DNA of 64,000 nucleotides, taken from Bacillus safensis FO-36b. Its GTDB lineage: Bacteria; Bacillota; Bacilli; Bacillales; Bacillaceae. Where the stretch lies: the NCBI RefSeq assembly GCF_000691165.1, contig NZ_ASJD01000005.1:1-64000 (forward strand). Direction: 5' to 3'. Below the pieces are notes generated by a model that had not been told where the DNA came from, made no database searches, and saw nothing but the letters and a program-made list of their open reading frames with translations. A program made the translations under genes and the position numbers. The stretch's first letter is position 1, and each line of letters starts with the position of its first letter. Shown one piece after another: positions 42,954 to 50,325 of this stretch.

Positions 42954-43175
42954 TTATTTTGCTGTTTTAAATTCAAAATCAAGCTCCTCTGCAAGATATC
43001 GTTCTAGATTTTCTCGCAAGATCAATTCACCCGAATTTTTATCCTCAACATAGTCATCTTCCAGCAAAATCTCAGACCCATAAAAATCAATTCCAAAGTG
43101 TTCCTCTTGCCTGATCATATCTTTTGGATATCCATATCTATTGATCTCAGTGATGATCGGATGCTCAATATTCAA
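42954..43175 (-). CDS. YqaI-like phage protein
   Basis: TTG 43175 (MNIEHPIITEINRYGYPKDM) is set by GGAGG 7 nt upstream. The segment IDFYGSEILLEDDYVEDKNS GELILRENLERYLAEELDFEF matches the YqaI protein of skin (DFYGDE...DDY....GE.ILRENLE.YL...L.FE). It is acidic with unknown function, encoded just ahead of the recombination genes. Confidence 0.75.
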   Translation of the reverse strand: MNIEHPIITEINRYGYPKDMIRQEEHFGIDFYGSEILLEDDYVEDKNSGELILRENLERYLAEELDFEFKTAK

Positions 43176-43402
43176 CTTCTTCCCTCCTCTTCTGTTTGAT
43201 ATGAAAACCATGAAATCTCTAATTTTTTTGAGCAGATCGCATCTGCCTTTAGTTGTTGAAATTTCTCAAAGGCTTGTTTATCAGGAAATTGGAACATTGG
43301 CTTACCTTTGTTAGTCATCACAATTGATCCATTCACTTGTGATAAATAGAACTGATCAGACTGTCTCTCACTGAAAGGTTTAATAACTGGTTTAGTTCTC
43401 AA
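43172..43402 (-). CDS. Small phage early protein; unknown
   Basis: TTG 43402 (MRTKPVIKPFSERQSDQFYL) has GGGAGG 9 nt upstream. The 76-residue protein is basic, with SQVNGSIVMTNKGKPMFQFP DKQAFEKFQQLKADAICSKK. It overlaps the YqaI-like start by 4 nt. The position corresponds to yqaH in skin, but I cannot confirm that homology from sequence. Confidence 0.55.
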   Translation of the reverse strand: MRTKPVIKPFSERQSDQFYLSQVNGSIVMTNKGKPMFQFPDKQAFEKFQQLKADAICSKKLEISWFSYQTEEEGRS

Positions 43403-43433
43403 GACTTCTTTCCTCCCTAACACATTATTTGAT

Positions 43434-43524
43434 GCTTATTCGCATCGTCCGACTGCGGATGGAGCATGATTTGAGGGGGTAGGTGTGCACTGACCCATCC
43501 GCAAGTCGGACGACAAGAATAAGC
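43434..43524. repeat. Long imperfect inverted repeat in the early operon
   Basis: The arm 43434-43462 (GCTTATTCGCATCGTCCGAC...) is complementary over about 28 positions, with few mismatches and one bulge, to 43495-43524 (...GTCGGACGACAAGAATAAGC). The loop is about 32 nt and contains GAGGGGGTAGGTGTGCACTG. No ORF with a ribosome binding site explains it. Confidence 0.7.
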
Positions 43525-43591
43525 CTTGTCGTGATCTCTAAATAACGCTATAATGAGATCGATCATTTTGTTATTCATGGTTTGAAATGAT

Positions 43592-43762
43592 TTAAGCAGT
43601 AAGTGTCGGAGCTTGCTGCTTTTTTCTGTTTTCTATTTCCGTTCTGATCTGTAATTCCAGAGCGGCTAATAAAATGAGCCCTTCCTCTGTATGACGCATC
43701 TGACATTGTTTCACGATATCTTTCGCCTTCATTAAACGACTTGCTGTGAACAAATACTTCAC
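43592..43762 (-). CDS. Small phage early protein, 56 aa; unknown
   Basis: GTG 43762 directly follows the stop of the upstream gene and has AGAGG about 10 nt upstream. It encodes MKYLFTASRLMKAKDIVKQC, QMRHTEEGLILLAALELQIR, TEIENRKKQQAPTLTA, a basic all-helical protein. Coupled translation with the 43763-44032 gene suggests a shared early role. Confidence 0.5.
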   Translation of the reverse strand: MKYLFTASRLMKAKDIVKQCQMRHTEEGLILLAALELQIRTEIENRKKQQAPTLTA

Positions 43763-44032
43763 CTAGATCAATCCTCTCAATCTATTTTTTAGTGATTTTG
43801 GATATTTGATTTTTGTAACCCTCGCAGCCTGTTTTAATAAATGAACCTTAGCTTGGCTTTCGTAACGCTGAATTTGGTTTAAAGATTTAGCAATATCTTT
43901 GTGAGCTGCTAATGCCGTATCTGTATCAGCACTCTCTAATGCTTTCATTAATCTTTTTTGTAGTTGTTCAATACAGATCATTTCAGCTGTTACCCCTTCA
44001 TGATCAATACTCTTGAAAATTGCTTTTCTCAT
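43763..44032 (-). CDS. Small helical phage early protein; unknown
   Basis: ATG 44032 (MRKAIFKSIDHEGVTAEMIC) lies 6 nt after GGAGG; an earlier ATG has no spacing. The 89-residue protein is mostly helical and basic, with LMKALESADTDTALAAHKDI, AKSLNQIQRYESQAKVHLLK and LKNRLRGLI. It follows an XRE-type gene with translational overlap. No family is recognised. Confidence 0.55.
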   Translation of the reverse strand: MRKAIFKSIDHEGVTAEMICIEQLQKRLMKALESADTDTALAAHKDIAKSLNQIQRYESQAKVHLLKQAARVTKIKYPKSLKNRLRGLI

Positions 44033-44034
44033 CT

Positions 44035-44292
44035 TCATCCTCCAAACAAAGCCATGATGGCTGTAATTTGCTGCGTGACTGCAAGTGGATCGACACCACA
44101 TAAGGTTGCGATCATGGCTTCTTTTGCATTTGTCGCCTCCATCCACCGTACATATGTAGGAACATCAAGCATCTTTTGATCATTCTCGATCTTTGAAATG
44201 CAACTCCGCGAGCGGCTAAGCATTTCCGCTAACTTCTCTTGGGAAATGCCTGCCTGCACTCGGGCTTTACGAAGCACCACACCCAACTTCAC
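44035..44292 (-). CDS. XRE-family HTH regulator
   Basis: GTG 44292 (MKLGVVLRKARVQAGISQEK) is preceded by GGGGAG. The 85-residue protein is a lone XRE helix-turn-helix: LRKARVQAGISQEKLAEMLS, RSRSCISKIENDQKMLDVPT, with a short helical tail. It is the third regulator of the leftward early operon and probably controls early or middle gene timing. Confidence 0.8.
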   Translation of the reverse strand: MKLGVVLRKARVQAGISQEKLAEMLSRSRSCISKIENDQKMLDVPTYVRWMEATNAKEAMIATLCGVDPLAVTQQITAIMALFGG

Positions 44293-44388
44293 AATCTCCC
44301 CACCCCCTTTCAATGTTCCTATCTGGAACATGTTCCGAATCGGAACAGCAAATCTCATATATCCGCTGTATTCTAAGGTGGTAAATTC

Positions 44389-44586
44389 TTAATCATTCAC
44401 TGGCTGAAAGTTGGATTCCATTTGTGACATTTGCCATTCTTCTAGAACTTCTCTTTTAAAGAAAATTCTTTTTCTTACTCGGAAGAACGGTATTTGTCGC
44501 TCTTTCACCATTGTGTAAACCGTGTCGTGATGTACTCCAAGAAAATCAGCTGTTTCTTGAACGTCCATAGTTGATTTTGTTGGCAT
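44389..44586 (-). CDS. Excisionase/MerR-type helix-turn-helix protein
   Basis: A 65-residue protein, MDVQETADFLGVHHDTVYTM, VKERQIPFFRVRKRIFFKRE, VLEEWQMSQ, a HTH_17/excisionase-type winged HTH. AAGGAGG lies 8 nt before ATG 44586. In phages such proteins act as Xis or as early regulators. Its place directly downstream of the Cro-like gene fits either. Confidence 0.82.
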   Translation of the reverse strand: MPTKSTMDVQETADFLGVHHDTVYTMVKERQIPFFRVRKRIFFKREVLEEWQMSQMESNFQPVND

Positions 44587-44640
44587 TTTGAGAACCTCCT
44601 TCAGAACTTGTAAACCATAAGAACCGCAAAAATCATTTTA

Positions 44641-44880
44641 TTAACCGGTGTTCTCTTTTTCATTTTGTAACTCTTGTGTACCACTTGACTCAAAAAAAAT
44701 ATCCCTTGGATCTTTATTTAAAACACTTGCAATTCTCAGCATAGTGAAACCAGATGGCTCTTGTCCGTGAAGCTCAATTTTCGTAATGTTTGCGCGAGAC
44801 ATTTCAGTTCTTCTTGCTAATTCAGATATTGACATTCCAACACCTTTTCTGATCTCACGTAATCTGTTAGTGAAAACCAT
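44641..44880 (-). CDS. Cro-like XRE repressor
   Basis: A 79-residue protein with an XRE HTH (FTNRLREIRKGVGMSISELA, RRTEMSRANITKIELHGQEP). It is the first gene leftward from the switch region and divergent from the CI-like repressor. AAGGAGG lies 8 nt before ATG 44880. It probably represses the lysogeny promoter during lytic growth. Confidence 0.85.
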   Translation of the reverse strand: MVFTNRLREIRKGVGMSISELARRTEMSRANITKIELHGQEPSGFTMLRIASVLNKDPRDIFFESSGTQELQNEKENTG

Positions 44881-45001
44881 GTGTTACACCTCCTTGAACA
44901 AATAGTAACACAAGGTTTACAGTAGTGTCAATCATGTTTTACACATTTTCTGTTTTAAAGAATTTAAATATAATGTAAACTACGTATTACAGGTGATGCT
45001 A
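44881..45001. promoter_or_regulatory. Divergent lysis-lysogeny switch region with operators
   Basis: Leftward promoter: TTGACA (minus strand, 44926-44931), 18-nt spacer, TACTAT (44902-44907). Rightward -10: TATAAT near 44968-44973. Repeated operator-like words occur across the region: GTGTTACAC (44881), AGTAACAC, GGTTTACAG, GTTTTACAC, TGTAAAC and GTATTACAG. These suggest a consensus close to TGTTTACA bound by the CI-like and Cro-like proteins. Confidence 0.75.
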
Positions 45002-45421
45002 ATGTCCAAACTTGGAGAATATTTGATAAAAGCAAGAGGAAAACTGTCTCAAAGAGAAGCTGCCAAACGAATTGGCATAAGTCATACCTACCTTGGAAAA
45101 ATTGAAAACGGAAAAGACCCAAGAACAGGTAAAGACATCAAACCAACTCCCGAAACACTCAAATTAATTTCTAAAGCATATCAATGTGATTACGAAGAAT
45201 TAATGATCAAAGCTGGTTACATCGATGAGAATGAGACAAGTAATTCTGAAGGTCCTAAACTTACTGAGCATCAAAGAAAGATTTATGAGTGGGCAAAATC
45301 CCATGACGGATTATTCTTTGATAGCAAACCAGAAGATGTAGAAGAATTAATTGAAGAATTTGAAGTGGTCTACGAGTTGTTTAAAAAGAGAAAAGAGAGA
45401 GAGAAAAAACAGAATAAATGA
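45002..45421 (+). CDS. CI-like immunity repressor (XRE family)
   Basis: ATG 45002 (MSKLGEYLIKARGKLSQREA) follows AGGTG at 6 nt. The 139-residue protein has an N-terminal XRE HTH (AAKRIGISHTYLGKIENGKD), a segment common to Bacillus ImmR-like proteins (TPETLKLISKAYQCDYEELM) and an acidic helical C-terminus. There is no LexA-like autocleavage domain, which fits with an ImmA-type protease encoded downstream that would relieve repression by cleavage. Confidence 0.87.
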   Translation: MSKLGEYLIKARGKLSQREAAKRIGISHTYLGKIENGKDPRTGKDIKPTPETLKLISKAYQCDYEELMIKAGYIDENETSNSEGPKLTEHQRKIYEWAKSHDGLFFDSKPEDVEELIEEFEVVYELFKKRKEREKKQNK

Positions 45422-45439
45422 TTTCTTTAGGGGGCAATT

Positions 45440-46090
45440 ATGGGGAAGAAAACATTATTTGTAATTTGCCTATTATTATTCGTTCTCATAGCTGGATGTA
45501 ACTCAACTAAGACGACGGATGAACCTTCGGCAAACTCACAAGAAAAAGTTTCTGAGAAAAGGCAAAAAGAAACTAATGAAGAACAGACAAATGACAGTTA
45601 TAAAGATGATGAAACAGGAGAATTATTTAATTACTTAAAAAGCCAAGAAAAAATTGAATCACAGAAAATGGGCCCGCTCAATATAAATTTTGAACATGTC
45701 AACATAATGAAGTTGTCAAATATTCCTGATGATCGCCTAAGTGACTATCAAAGTTTAACGGATATTGAATTATCAAATCCTTTTCATTTTATTGATATAA
45801 AATTTTCTGTAGAGAATACTGATAAAGAAACTATGAATTTTTCTGGTATTAGTCATTTAATTTTAGACAATAAAGAACAAATTAAGGTCAGTAGTAATAA
45901 CCTTTATACTGACATTGAACAATATGATATGAAACTTTTTGGTAATGCGAAAAGAGATTATCAAATCGCTGTACCCATAGAATCTGATGTTTCTAAAATA
46001 AAAAGCGTTAGAATTGTTATGAGTGCACCATTTGACGAAAATTTGAATAGCGTTTCCAAACCAAAAGAATTAACAGTTAATTTAAAATAA
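45440..46090 (+). CDS. Lipoprotein in the lysogeny module
   Basis: The signal peptide MGKKTLFVICLLLFVLIAGC has a clean lipobox (LIAGC), then a charged Ser/Glu/Lys linker of about 50 residues and a beta-rich domain (GPLNINFEHVNIMKLSNIPD, FIDIKFSVENTDKETMNFSG, RIVMSAPFDENLNSVS) of the DUF4352/DUF5067 type. It lies 18 nt after the repressor in the same transcript with GGGGGCAAT before the ATG, so it is expressed in the lysogen. Surface lipoproteins at this location in other temperate phages block superinfection; that role is inference. Confidence 0.75.
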   Translation: MGKKTLFVICLLLFVLIAGCNSTKTTDEPSANSQEKVSEKRQKETNEEQTNDSYKDDETGELFNYLKSQEKIESQKMGPLNINFEHVNIMKLSNIPDDRLSDYQSLTDIELSNPFHFIDIKFSVENTDKETMNFSGISHLILDNKEQIKVSSNNLYTDIEQYDMKLFGNAKRDYQIAVPIESDVSKIKSVRIVMSAPFDENLNSVSKPKELTVNLK

Positions 46091-46167
46091 ATGCTCGATA
46101 AGAGTATTTATTTTTACCCAAAAACAGAACACCAGTTCCTAAAACTAACTTGAAGGAGCTTATTAAA

Positions 46168-46662
46168 TTGAAATATAACTATACTCATTTAGAAGATAAC
46201 GTTAATAGACTATATGCAGAAATGAAAATCTTAAATCCTTCTGAACAATCTATTGATACTATTTCTGAAAAATTAGGGATTGAAGTTTGTTATAAAGAAA
46301 TTTCATCAAGAGCCATAATTACACAGGATAGCCAAATTATTATCTTAGATAAGAGATTGAATAAAAGCATTAGATGGGAAAAGTTTTGTCATGAAGTTGG
46401 CCACATTCTTTTTCATAAAGGAAATCAACTGATGATGCCCGATTCATTTAGGTTATATCAAGAATGGAAGTCGAATAATTTTATGTACCATTTTGCAGTA
46501 CCAACTTTTATGTTGAGATCAGTAAATATACCTGTAGACCCTGACCTAGCAATTCAATTTTTAACTAAAACTTTTAAAGTTACTCCATCATTTGCGAAGC
46601 ATCGATTAAACCTTTACAATCAAAAAGTTTTTTCTCAGACAAGGAGCGTTTTATATGGCTAG
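46168..46662 (+). CDS. immA: ImmA/IrrE-family metallopeptidase
   Basis: TTG 46168 (MKYNYTHLEDNVNRLYAEMK) is chosen for AAGGAG 9 nt upstream. The 164-residue protein has the zinc-protease motif H75-EVGH79 (KFCHEVGHILFHKGN), the fold of ImmA/IrrE peptidases. ImmA of ICEBs1 and of phi105 cleaves the ImmR-type repressor to induce excision; the same pairing is expected here with the XRE repressor at 45002. It overlaps the integrase gene by 8 nt. Confidence 0.88.
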   Translation: MKYNYTHLEDNVNRLYAEMKILNPSEQSIDTISEKLGIEVCYKEISSRAIITQDSQIIILDKRLNKSIRWEKFCHEVGHILFHKGNQLMMPDSFRLYQEWKSNNFMYHFAVPTFMLRSVNIPVDPDLAIQFLTKTFKVTPSFAKHRLNLYNQKVFSQTRSVLYG

Positions 46663-47938
46663 CATTGAAAAAAGAGGCAGTAATTCTTTTAGATTAGTTG
46701 TTGAAATTGGATATGATGCTAATGGCAAAAGGTTAAGAAAATATAAAACTATTCGTATAGAAGATCATAAACTGTTAAAAACAAAAAGAAAATTACAGGA
46801 CTACCTCTCAGATCAACTCTATCAGTTCAAGATGGAAGTGAATTCTGGAGAATATATCGAACCAGAAAAACTAACCTTCGAATCCTTCATCTATAAGTGG
46901 AAAGAAAAAAAGCTCTACCAAAAGAGTGGAAAACCTTATTCTTTGACAACATCGGATGTTTATTGGAGTCTCTTAAAAAATCACATTCTCCCCGTTTTTG
47001 GACATATGAGAATAGAACGAATAAAGAGTTTACATATCGTAGACTTTTTAGATGATTTATCAAAGGATGGTGCAAGAAAAGATGGTAAGCCAGGAGGATT
47101 AGGAGAAAGATCAATATTAGATATTTTTAAATTACTACAGGTGGTTTTTAAAACCGCAGCTGAAGAATGGAAGATTATCAAGATTGATCCAATGAAGGGA
47201 TTGCCCTTGCCGATCAACGAGAAGAAGGAAATGAACTATTTTGAAGCTGATGAAGCTGCTCAATGTATCAAGGTTCTATATGAAGAAGTTGATATCAAAT
47301 GGAGACTTTATTTCTTAGCAGCGATGATAGGAGGATTGAGACGCGGTGAAGGTCTTGCACTCGAATGGCATTTAGATGTAGATTGGGATGCTGGTGGATT
47401 TAAAATTAATCGTTCACTTTCAAAGACAGTTGATGGCAAACCACATGTGAAAGAACCTAAGTCCAAAAGTTCAAAACGATTTGTGCAGATGCCAGATTGG
47501 TATATGAATGAATTGTCTCTTTACTATCATATGTGGAAAAGAGAAAAGGAAAAGCTAAAGGATGCCTGGGAGGGTGGGGATCACCAATACATTTTTCATA
47601 GTGGGTTTGGAAAGCCCTATTATTACACAACACCAACTACCCAATGGAAACGAATCACACAAAAATATAAAATAAAAAATATCCGTTTACATGATTTGCG
47701 TCACACTATGGTTGCTTTATTGATGGAAGCTGGTGAAAGCATAAGTGCTATTCAAAGACGTGCTGGACATGCTAGCGCCAGAACAACATCTGATATATAT
47801 GGCCATGTAACAGATGAAATGAAAAAGAGTGCAGCGAATCACTTTAACAAGTTTGATCCTAAACATCTGAGAAACACAAAAACAGAGATAGGAAATTTCC
47901 GTCCCCAAGTCGTCCCCAAGGTTAAAAATAATGCATAA
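46655..47938 (+). CDS. int: Tyrosine site-specific integrase
   Basis: A 427-residue protein. An N-terminal arm-binding domain (KRGSNSFRLVVEIGYDANGK RLRKYKTIRI) and a SAM-like core-binding domain (about 65-170) precede the catalytic domain with R (GGLRRGE, near 228), H-x-x-R (HDLRHTM, near 347), GHASARTTSDIYGHV with the H and nucleophile Tyr (near 381). It integrates and excises element 1. AAGGAG lies 8 nt before ATG 46655. It is the last gene before the tRNA-Ala. A tandem CGTCCCCAAG occurs in its 3' end. Confidence 0.93.
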   Translation: MASIEKRGSNSFRLVVEIGYDANGKRLRKYKTIRIEDHKLLKTKRKLQDYLSDQLYQFKMEVNSGEYIEPEKLTFESFIYKWKEKKLYQKSGKPYSLTTSDVYWSLLKNHILPVFGHMRIERIKSLHIVDFLDDLSKDGARKDGKPGGLGERSILDIFKLLQVVFKTAAEEWKIIKIDPMKGLPLPINEKKEMNYFEADEAAQCIKVLYEEVDIKWRLYFLAAMIGGLRRGEGLALEWHLDVDWDAGGFKINRSLSKTVDGKPHVKEPKSKSSKRFVQMPDWYMNELSLYYHMWKREKEKLKDAWEGGDHQYIFHSGFGKPYYYTTPTTQWKRITQKYKIKNIRLHDLRHTMVALLMEAGESISAIQRRAGHASARTTSDIYGHVTDEMKKSAANHFNKFDPKHLRNTKTEIGNFRPQVVPKVKNNA

Positions 47939-47975
47939 TACAAATTTGAGAGATTTTTCATCAAAAATAAAAAAA

Positions 47976-48008
47976 TAGCCTTCCCCCTTGTATTCTAAGG
48001 GGGAATTA
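47976..48008 (+). terminator. Terminator after the integrase
   Basis: TTCCCCCTT and AAGGGGGAA form a 9-bp stem around GTATTCT, followed by TTAAAT. It closes the lysogeny transcript just before the tRNA gene. Confidence 0.65.
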
Positions 48009-48036
48009 AATATAATAATATTTGTTGAAACATCCC

Positions 48037-48109
48037 GGGGCATTAGCTCAGCTGGGAGAGCGCTACGCTGGCAGCGTAGAGGTCAGCGGTTCGATCCCGC
48101 TATGCTCCA
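48037..48109 (+). tRNA. tRNA-Ala (GGC)
   Basis: All arms fold. Acceptor GGGGCAT/ATGCTCC (one G-U), D-arm GCTC..GAGC, anticodon stem CTACG/CGTAG with loop CTGGCAG (anticodon GGC), variable AGGTC, T-arm AGCGG-TTCGATC-CCGCT, discriminator A. CCA is not encoded. The gene is intact and lies between the two prophages, so it or its flank is the likely integration site of element 1. Confidence 0.95.
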
Positions 48110-48112
48110 TAC

Positions 48113-48150
48113 GAAAAACCATTCTTGTAAAATCAAGGATGGTTTTTTTA
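48113..48150 (+). terminator. Terminator after tRNA-Ala
   Basis: AAACCATTCTTG pairs with CAAGGATGGTTT around an A-rich loop (one mismatch), followed by TTTT. It ends the tRNA transcript and could also stop the leftward small gene. Confidence 0.75.
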
Positions 48151-48162
48151 TGTACATATCTC

Positions 48163-48345
48163 TTACAGTTCTGTTTGTTCTTTGTTTTTTCTTAATAACT
48201 TTATGATGCGGTATGTGATCACAGAAAGATAAGTTAGGATGAGAATGATTGTATAGGACACAGGGAAGTCGCTCGTCATTTCGTGATAAATGAAATAGAT
48301 GAGCAGCACTGACAGCATAATGATCTGGAGCAGTTCTTTTTTCAT
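48163..48345 (-). CDS. Small two-TM membrane protein, probably chromosomal
   Basis: A 60-residue protein, MKKELLQIIMLSVLLIYFIY.. ILILTYLSVITYRIIKLLRK, with two membrane helices and a basic C-terminus. GAGAGGAGA lies before ATG 48345. An alternative reading frame on the same strand lacks such a site. It sits between tRNA-Ala and element 2 and is likely a host gene of unknown function. Confidence 0.6.
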   Translation of the reverse strand: MKKELLQIIMLSVLLIYFIYHEMTSDFPVSYTIILILTYLSVITYRIIKLLRKNKEQTEL

Positions 48346-48408
48346 TTTTCTCTCCTCTCATGATAGGGATTTGGCCAATTATATCACAAATGATGTCATT
48401 TTTTGTTA

Positions 48409-48446
48409 GCTATCAGCAAGGAAGCATTTCCTCACTTGCTGATAGC
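48409..48446. terminator. Strong terminator at the end of the element-2 late operon
   Basis: GCTATCAGCAAG (48409-48420) pairs perfectly with CTTGCTGATAGC (48435-48446). T-rich sequence follows on the plus strand, with a weaker A/T tail on the minus strand. It marks the left edge of element 2. Confidence 0.8.
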
Positions 48447-48461
48447 TTTTTTTATAGATCA

Positions 48462-49265
48462 TCATTTCTTCTGTAATTGTTCGATTTTGTTCTTCGTCTT
48501 CAGTCCGTAAATTCCGTCTGCAGCTAAGCCGTTCATGAGCTGGAACCGCTTGACCGCATTCGCCGTTTTCGGTCCATAATAGCCGTCAATCCCGTTGTTT
48601 TTTGCCCCTTTGTCTGGGTAAAAATAGAGAGAAGATAAGGCTTTTTGCACAGCTGTGACTTGAGGGCCTTTTGTTAAGGGCTTGGTGACTTTTAAAATGC
48701 CAGATGGCAGATTTGACGATTTCTTTTTGGAAACGGGTGTTTTGTGGCTCAAACTTTCTGCTTGAACTGGTTTTCTTGTACTTTTGCTGCCGGTATGCGC
48801 TGTGGCTATTCCAGCTTTAAACTGATCCCACCGTCCGAGAAGTTTCCTTGGACATTCTTTCCCGCTCCAATGTTTATGAGGCACTACATTTGATAAAGGA
48901 ATTCCGAAATCTCCCATCAGCTTTCGAATGAGCCATTGAGCATTTTCGACTGCTTGTTCAAAGTTGCCGTCTGCATTTTCACAAATTTCAATACCAATTG
49001 ATTTCATATTGCCGGTGCCTCTGCCATCCCCTGCGTGCCAGCCGTTTTCGTTTAACGGTAAATGCTGATAAATCACCTGATTATCAACGGTGTAATGCCA
49101 GCTCACCCCGGTACTTGAACGTGCAACAAATGCTGCATGACTGGCCGCATTAGCACCTTTTGCACTGTTAGACGTATTATGCACTGTAATATAGAGCGGC
49201 TTCATCGTGTTTCCTGGTCTGTTGCGATGTTGTTTTGGAATCAATGCTTGAATGATTTTTACCAT
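48462..49265 (-). CDS. xlyA: Endolysin: N-acetylmuramoyl-L-alanine amidase (XlyA-like)
   Basis: The 267-residue amidase is colinear with the element-1 endolysin (same YITVHNT, SWHYTVD and VVPHKHWSGKECPRK blocks). Its peptidoglycan-binding region has only one complete repeat (GYYGPKTANAVKRFQLMNGL) plus the terminal DGIYGLKTKNK, so it lacks the 23-residue duplication. The linker (SKSTRKPVQAESLSHKTPVS) is unrelated. AAGGAG lies before ATG 49265. It lyses the cell at the end of element-2 induction. Confidence 0.93.
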   Translation of the reverse strand: MVKIIQALIPKQHRNRPGNTMKPLYITVHNTSNSAKGANAASHAAFVARSSTGVSWHYTVDNQVIYQHLPLNENGWHAGDGRGTGNMKSIGIEICENADGNFEQAVENAQWLIRKLMGDFGIPLSNVVPHKHWSGKECPRKLLGRWDQFKAGIATAHTGSKSTRKPVQAESLSHKTPVSKKKSSNLPSGILKVTKPLTKGPQVTAVQKALSSLYFYPDKGAKNNGIDGYYGPKTANAVKRFQLMNGLAADGIYGLKTKNKIEQLQKK

Positions 49266-49284
49266 GTCGTTTCTCCTTCAAGTA

Positions 49285-49548
49285 TTATTTTGTTAGCCCT
49301 CTTTGTTTCAGAGCATCTTTTTGTAATTGGCCTTTGTAGGTCACATAATTGTTTTTAAACCAAGCGATAACGGCTGTAACCATAGTAAAAATCGTAGAAC
49401 CTGCCACATAAAGTGCCTCACCAACGGTTTGTACTTGCTCCTCACTAATCGGCAGCACCGTCTGTCCAAACATGATAAGCGTTTGATTGATCAGAGCAAT
49501 AAAAAGAAGCACTGTGCGAATCACAGTGCCTTTGTCGAATGTTTTCAT
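49285..49548 (-). CDS. xhlB: SPP1-family holin (XhlB-like)
   Basis: An 87-residue, two-helix protein, [20 protein letters not shown].. [20 protein letters not shown], near-identical to the element-1 holin except for the second helix ([20 protein letters not shown]). GGAGG lies before the ATG. It works with BhlA and the endolysin in lysis. Confidence 0.88.
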   Translation of the reverse strand: MKTFDKGTVIRTVLLFIALINQTLIMFGQTVLPISEEQVQTVGEALYVAGSTIFTMVTAVIAWFKNNYVTYKGQLQKDALKQRGLTK

Positions 49549-49559
49549 GAGTTTTCCTC

Positions 49560-49781
49560 CTATTTTAAATTTCGTTCTATTTTGTCGAGTTTGTCGATCA
49601 CGACGTCATACTTTTCACTAAACTTGGCTAGCACATCATTTTGCGCCTCGATTTGCTCATTGAGTTTGTTTTCTCTTTCCTTTGTTGTGTTTAATACGTA
49701 AAACAGCACCCAACAAAACAACACCGCAAACGGTCCTTGTGTCATTAAATATTGAGTCAAATCCATTTCCACTGCACTCAC
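49560..49781 (-). CDS. bhlA: BhlA/UviB-family holin-like peptide
   Basis: The 73-residue peptide differs from the element-1 BhlA at only a few N-terminal and linker positions ([20 protein letters not shown]), with an identical membrane helix and tail. The start is GTG 49781 or a GTG three codons later (AGGTG spacing favours the latter). A third, broken copy lies at 51775-51903. Confidence 0.85.
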   Translation of the reverse strand: MSAVEMDLTQYLMTQGPFAVLFCWVLFYVLNTTKERENKLNEQIEAQNDVLAKFSEKYDVVIDKLDKIERNLK

Positions 49782-49819
49782 CTACTCCCTCACTTTGCGC
49801 ATCCTTAAAGGAGGCAAAA

Positions 49820-49842
49820 TAAAAACGCCTATTCAGCGTTAG
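49820..49842 (-). terminator. Hairpin overlapping the xkdX stop, element 2
   Basis: On the minus strand AACGC TGAATA GGCGTT is followed by TTTATTTT. It is positionally conserved with 6232-6256 but of different sequence, supporting a function for the stem. Confidence 0.5.
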
Positions 49843-49975
49843 TTGGATATTCTTCTTTTGTTATTTCTTTGTATTGTTTTGGCGTAATCTTCTCGAACCG
49901 AACAAATTTTGCTACGTCTTCATTTTCATAACACTTCCATTGATAGAACAATGAAATACTACGGAACCAATCCAA
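49829..49975 (-). CDS. xkdX: XkdX-family small phage protein
   Basis: TTG 49975 follows directly on the stop of the upstream gene (TAATTG), with GGGGG about 9 nt before it. It encodes MDWFRSISLFYQWKCYENED, VAKFVRFEKITPKQYKEITK, EEYPTNAE (48 residues). It shares the WKCY.ED.A.FV....I....Y.EIT pattern with the element-1 XkdX but is otherwise divergent. Confidence 0.78.
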   Translation of the reverse strand: MDWFRSISLFYQWKCYENEDVAKFVRFEKITPKQYKEITKEEYPTNAE

Positions 49976-50323
49976 TTAAATGACCCCCTTTTCATTCAGC
50001 AACATGATAAGTTCTGATATTATTTTTGATTGTTCTTCTACTCTTTGTTCTGCCTCTGCCAGTTGCTGAAGCAGATCAGCATTTTGCTGTTTTAATAAAT
50101 CAATTTCTGATTGTGGCAGCGGCTTTGGCTGCAAGCTATCAATGTATTCTTGTGTTGCCGACTCATACCATTCTCTTTTCGCTTCATTGTATTTACCTTT
50201 GTACAAACCATCTTGAGGTCTTACAGTTGTATATCCTTTTGGGATGTCTGCGTCCCCTTCAATTTCTATTTCTTCCCCTGGAAGGTAATTAAATTTTTCA
50301 TCGTATTTATATATCCAGTTCAC
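49976..50323 (-). CDS. Tail-fibre-associated protein, putative fibre chaperone
   Basis: A 115-residue counterpart of the 6386-6760 protein: MNWIYKYDEKFNYLPGEEIE.., DIPKGYTTVRPQDGLYKGKY, ATQEYIDSLQPKP, then a coiled coil (QQNADLLQQLAEAEQRVEEQ). It is encoded 2 nt after the second fibre gene. Its partner function with fibres is inferred from conservation of position in both elements. Confidence 0.55.
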   Translation of the reverse strand: MNWIYKYDEKFNYLPGEEIEIEGDADIPKGYTTVRPQDGLYKGKYNEAKREWYESATQEYIDSLQPKPLPQSEIDLLKQQNADLLQQLAEAEQRVEEQSKIISELIMLLNEKGVI

Positions 50324-50325
50324 TT

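Larger units (their letters stand above)
200..48010. mobile_element. Prophage element 1: PBSX-like contractile-tailed temperate phage
   Basis: The block has every module of a temperate phage: integrase, ImmA and repressor on the plus strand at 45.0-47.9 kb; early and replication genes at 34-44.9 kb; terminase at 28-30 kb; head, tail and lysis genes down to 4.8 kb; and cargo genes at 0.35-4.6 kb. Boundaries are estimates. The right end must lie between the integrase stop (47938) and the tRNA-Ala (48037). The left end lies between the Rap fragment (85) and the toxin/immunity pair (about 611). I could not find by eye a direct repeat joining the two ends, so no att core is called. Confidence 0.8.

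Noticed and set aside
48083-48361. Minus-strand 92-aa ORF
   Set aside because: It overlaps both the tRNA-Ala and the better supported 48163-48345 membrane gene in another frame.
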